From assembly GCA_025351615.1 (NCBI GenBank), contig JANXVP010000138.1, forward strand, positions 1-8,675: a stretch of DNA of 8,675 nucleotides, read 5' to 3'. The translations under genes and the position numbers were made by a program. Positions 6,552 to 8,675 of this stretch are shown in pieces. This DNA comes from Ramlibacter sp. (GTDB lineage: Bacteria > Pseudomonadota > Gammaproteobacteria > Burkholderiales > Burkholderiaceae_C). The first letter of the stretch is position 1, and each line of letters begins with the position of its first letter. The notes beneath the pieces were generated by a model. That model saw only the letters and a program-made list of their open reading frames with translations. It was not told where the DNA came from and did not search any database.

Positions 6552-7970
6552 GTGTTGTCGATGCCAATGCCCAAGAGCTTGCCGCCGGCGGGCCAGGTCA
6601 TGCTCGCCATTCTTGCCTTTGCGGTCATCGTGTGGATGACCGAAGCGCTCGACTACGCGGTCAGCGCCTTGGTGATCGGCGCGCTGATGATTTTCTTGCT
6701 GGCCTTCGCGCCCGACGCAGCGAAACCGGCCGGGCCCACGATGGGAACCGGGCCCGCGTTGGGCCTGGCCCTGGCGGGCTTTTCCAACAGTGCGGTCGCG
6801 CTGGTAGCGGCAGCCTGCTTCATTGCGGCGGCCATGACCGCGACCGGGCTCGACCGGCGCATCGCGCTGGTGGTGCTGTCCAAAGTTGACGCCCGCACCA
6901 ACCACATCGTGATCGGCGCCATGGTCGTCGGTTTCCTGCTGTCCTTCATCGTCCCCAGCACCACGGCGCGGGTCGCCTGCCTGGTGCCGATCATGATGGG
7001 CTTCATCCTGGCCTTCAAGGTGGACAAGCGCAGCCGCTTTGCCGGTTTGCTTGTCATCACGGCCGCGCAGACCGCCAGCGTCTGGAATATCGGCATCAAA
7101 ACGGCAGCGGCGCAGAACATGGTTGCGATCGGCTTCATCGAAAAACAGTTGCAGACCACCATCACCTGGACCGAGTGGTTCATCGCCGGCGCCCCCTTCT
7201 CGGCCCTGATGAGCGTCGCCGTCTACTTCATCATGACCCGGATGATGAAACCTGAAATGGCGGAGATTGCCGGCGGCCGGGACACGATTCGCCAGCAGCT
7301 CGACGGCATCGGGCGGATGACGGCGAGGGAATGGAAGCTGCTGACGATCGTTCTGGTGCTTCTGGGCTTCTGGGCCACCGAGAAGGTGCTGCATGATTTC
7401 GACACCTCCTCCACCACCATCGCGGCCATCGCATTGATGCTGCTGCCGCGCCTGGGCGTGATGGACTGGAAGGAGTCGCAGCGCGGCTTCCCTTGGGGGA
7501 CGGTGGTCCTGTTCGCCATCGGCATCAGCGTCGGTACAGCCCTGCTGAAAACCAGCGCCGCGGCCTGGCTCGCCAACGTCATTGTCCAGAGCCTGGGACT
7601 GCAGCACACCAGCGCGTTCGCCATCCTGATGCTGCTGTCGCTGTTCCTGATTGTTGTTCACCTCGGCTTTGCGAGTGCAACGGCCCTGGCGTCCACCATG
7701 ATTCCGATCATCCTCAGCGTGCTGACCGCAGTCCAGACACCGGGGATCAATGTGGTGGGGATGACCATGCTGCTGCAATTCGTGGTGAGCTTTGGCTTCA
7801 TCCTGCCGGTCAACGCGCCGCAAAACATGATCGCCTATGGCACCGACACATTCGCCGCCCGGGACTTCGTCCGCACCGGGCTGGTCATCACGCTGGCCGC
7901 GGCCGGGCTGCTGGTGATCTTCGCGCTGACTTACTGGCCGTGGATGGGGTATATGACCAGGGCGGCCTGA
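6552..7970 (+). CDS. DASS/SLC13-family anion transporter
   Basis: This is a polytopic inner-membrane permease of the divalent anion:sodium symporter type, which takes up di/tricarboxylates or sulfate-like anions. From the GTG at 6552 it has 472 residues with about 10-12 hydrophobic segments. Family marks are VWMTEALDYAVSAL (27-40), PSTTARVACLVPIM (135-148), the internal repeat ASATALASTMIPI (374-386), and the C-terminal FGFILPVNAPQNMIAYGTDTF (split around 414-434) with AARDFVRTG. The usual SNT motifs of the family read STT and SAT here, each lacking the Asn, so ion or substrate preference may differ. The family-like N-terminus (ETVKRIGLFIALLALLAVL) is encoded upstream of GTG 6552 in the same frame, back to a TAG at 6432, without an ATG, GTG or TTG. 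Initiation may therefore be at CTG 6444, preceded by AGGGAA with 5 nt spacing. The substrate cannot be read from the sequence. Confidence 0.88.
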   Translation: MLSMPMPKSLPPAGQVMLAILAFAVIVWMTEALDYAVSALVIGALMIFLLAFAPDAAKPAGPTMGTGPALGLALAGFSNSAVALVAAACFIAAAMTATGLDRRIALVVLSKVDARTNHIVIGAMVVGFLLSFIVPSTTARVACLVPIMMGFILAFKVDKRSRFAGLLVITAAQTASVWNIGIKTAAAQNMVAIGFIEKQLQTTITWTEWFIAGAPFSALMSVAVYFIMTRMMKPEMAEIAGGRDTIRQQLDGIGRMTAREWKLLTIVLVLLGFWATEKVLHDFDTSSTTIAAIALMLLPRLGVMDWKESQRGFPWGTVVLFAIGISVGTALLKTSAAAWLANVIVQSLGLQHTSAFAILMLLSLFLIVVHLGFASATALASTMIPIILSVLTAVQTPGINVVGMTMLLQFVVSFGFILPVNAPQNMIAYGTDTFAARDFVRTGLVITLAAAGLLVIFALTYWPWMGYMTRAA

Positions 7971-8060
7971 ACTGGAAGTGCGCCTGTTGATCCAAGTCAC
8001 GACGCCGAAGTCAGTGAAGGCATACCGTATCGGAAGCGCAATCGTGTGCTGCAACACTTT

Positions 8061-8065
8061 AAGGA
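8061..8065 (+). promoter_or_regulatory. Shine-Dalgarno site of the DUF2892 gene
   Basis: AAGGA with 8 nt to the ATG at 8074 supports that start over the longer in-frame GTG at 7978, which would add 32 residues unlike the family. Confidence 0.6.
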
Positions 8066-8073
8066 AACCTCAA

Positions 8074-8268
8074 ATGAAAATCAATGAAGGCATAGTCGAC
8101 CGCAGCCTGCGTGTCGTCGCAGGGCTGGTCCTGATCGGACTGGCGGTCACCGGAACGATTGGCGTCTGGGGCTACATCGGCGTCATCCCCCTGGTCACCG
8201 GCGTCGTCGGCATGTGCCCCGTGTACAGCTTGCTTGGCATCAACAGCTGCCCAGCGACGCGCGGCTAA
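8074..8268 (+). CDS. DUF2892 (YgaP-like) small membrane protein
   Basis: This 64-residue protein is of normal length for the DUF2892/YgaP-type transmembrane family. It opens with the family pattern MKINEGIVDRSLRVVAG, followed by two membrane helices (about 12-28 and 30-46). The conserved tail is GMCPVYSLLGINSC, with cysteines C48 and C59. In other bacteria this domain occurs alone or fused to rhodanese (sulfurtransferase) domains; no rhodanese is present here. The function of stand-alone members is not established. The gene lies 103 bp after the transporter stop on the same strand with its own ribosome-binding site, so it may be cotranscribed or separate; no strong promoter is visible between them. 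It is convergent with the OsmC-like gene, a partner suggestive of sulfur or redox chemistry, but that link is only by position. Confidence 0.9.
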   Translation: MKINEGIVDRSLRVVAGLVLIGLAVTGTIGVWGYIGVIPLVTGVVGMCPVYSLLGINSCPATRG

Positions 8269-8271
8269 CGC

Positions 8272-8286
8272 CGCACAGGGTGTGCG
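8272..8286 (+). terminator. Hairpin after the DUF2892 gene
   Basis: CGCACA-GGG-TGTGCG is a perfect 6-bp stem with a 3-nt loop, starting 3 nt after the stop codon and followed by TTCC. The T-run is short, so termination may be partial or helped by Rho. Confidence 0.45.
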
Positions 8287-8301
8287 TTCCCGAGACCGAC
8301 G

Positions 8302-8318
8302 AAAAGCTGCCGCCAGCT
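8302..8318 (-). terminator. Short intrinsic terminator of the OsmC-like gene
   Basis: Read on the - strand, AGCTG-GCGG-CAGCT forms a 5-bp stem followed directly by a run of T. It overlaps the stop codon (8317-8319). The stem is short, but the layout is that of an intrinsic terminator. Confidence 0.4.
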
Positions 8319-8675
8319 ATTTCAGGCGTTGACCGGTGCTGTCAAAGATCCCGATCGTGATGGGAATGCCCTGACGCACGCTCTGGGTCACAGTACAGAA
8401 CGCCTCGAACTGTCCCAGCACACGGTCCAGATGCTCCAGTGAGGCCGCAGGGACGCCTAGAGTCAGTACGGCGTCCATGGCCAGCACCCGGACCCGCCCT
8501 TCAGGATTGCGGCCCACCCGCGAACTCACCTCGCAACGCATCGGCTCTGCCATCAGCTTGAATTTGCGTAGCGCAAACAGGAGCGATGAGCCGGCTCCGC
8601 TGGGGACCGGCCTCGGGCCTTCGCCGACGCAACTGCTCAGCGCCGCCGTCGGCAACTGTTTGAGCGCCTCGCTCC
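8317..8675 (-). CDS. Probable OsmC-family protein, 5' part outside window
   Basis: The frame runs off the right edge, so only the last 118 residues are seen; the TTG at 8655 is probably internal. OsmC/Ohr proteins reduce organic hydroperoxides with a pair of cysteines. Counting from the edge, the matching parts are RNPEGRVRVLAMDAVLTL (55-72), then HLDRVLGQFEAFCTVTQSV (81-99), whose C93 sits where the second conserved cysteine of the family occurs. A typical GIPITIGIFDSTG strand (102-114) follows. The other visible cysteines, C15 and C47, do not sit clearly at the usual peroxidatic position in the central helix (SSLLFALRKFKL, 29-40), so this may be a divergent or non-peroxidase member. The call rests on the C-terminal pattern; the missing N-terminal half would settle it. 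Confidence 0.55.
   Translation of the reverse strand, partial: SEALKQLPTAALSSCVGEGPRPVPSGAGSSLLFALRKFKLMAEPMRCEVSSRVGRNPEGRVRVLAMDAVLTLGVPAASLEHLDRVLGQFEAFCTVTQSVRQGIPITIGIFDSTGQRLK

Noticed and set aside
6225..8057. A 610-codon open frame on the - strand opposite the transporter
   Set aside because: Its composition (runs rich in His, Gln, Asp, Gly, Arg) is what the antisense of a membrane protein in GC-rich DNA gives. It has no domain, and the + strand reading has clear family motifs.
7978..8073. N-terminal extension of the DUF2892 protein from GTG 7978
   Set aside because: The family begins at MKINEG, and AAGGA is correctly placed for the ATG at 8074.

Overview
GC-rich proteobacterial chromosomal DNA. 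Dense genes, short spacers, Shine-Dalgarno-led starts and the gene families all fit a beta- or gammaproteobacterium (Burkholderiales- or Xanthomonadales-like). This is a judgement from composition and gene content; there is no rRNA or other marker to settle it. I see no insertion sequence, CRISPR array, tRNA or phage gene.

Left part (1-2657, all + strand): a membrane protein with a GIDE-like domain is followed almost without a gap by a LemA-family membrane protein. Next comes a small predicted secreted protein with four cysteines that I do not recognise. The first two are probably translationally coupled, and the third follows 49 bp later with its own good Shine-Dalgarno sequence.

Middle part (2658-6075): a large transmembrane Ser/Thr protein kinase has a cytoplasmic kinase domain, one membrane helix and a TPR-type C-terminal half. 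It is convergent, 23 bp end to end, with an ECF-type sigma factor on the - strand. The sigma factor belongs to the group that occurs beside such kinases. The segment where most ECF factors carry an acidic patch is instead Thr-rich and non-acidic, which fits the described mechanism of sigma activation by kinase phosphorylation. This pair is the most interesting regulatory unit here, and the adjacent LemA/GIDE/secreted-protein group is a candidate partner or target.

Right part (6076-8675): a gene-free stretch of about 370-475 bp carries two inverted repeats that look like operators. It is followed by a DASS/SLC13-type anion transporter whose recognisable N-terminus extends upstream of the first ordinary start codon. 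Then come a 64-residue DUF2892 (YgaP-like) membrane protein and, convergent with it, the C-terminal part of a probable OsmC-family protein that runs off the right edge. Small hairpins suited to termination lie between these last two genes. The right part looks functionally independent of the kinase/sigma block.
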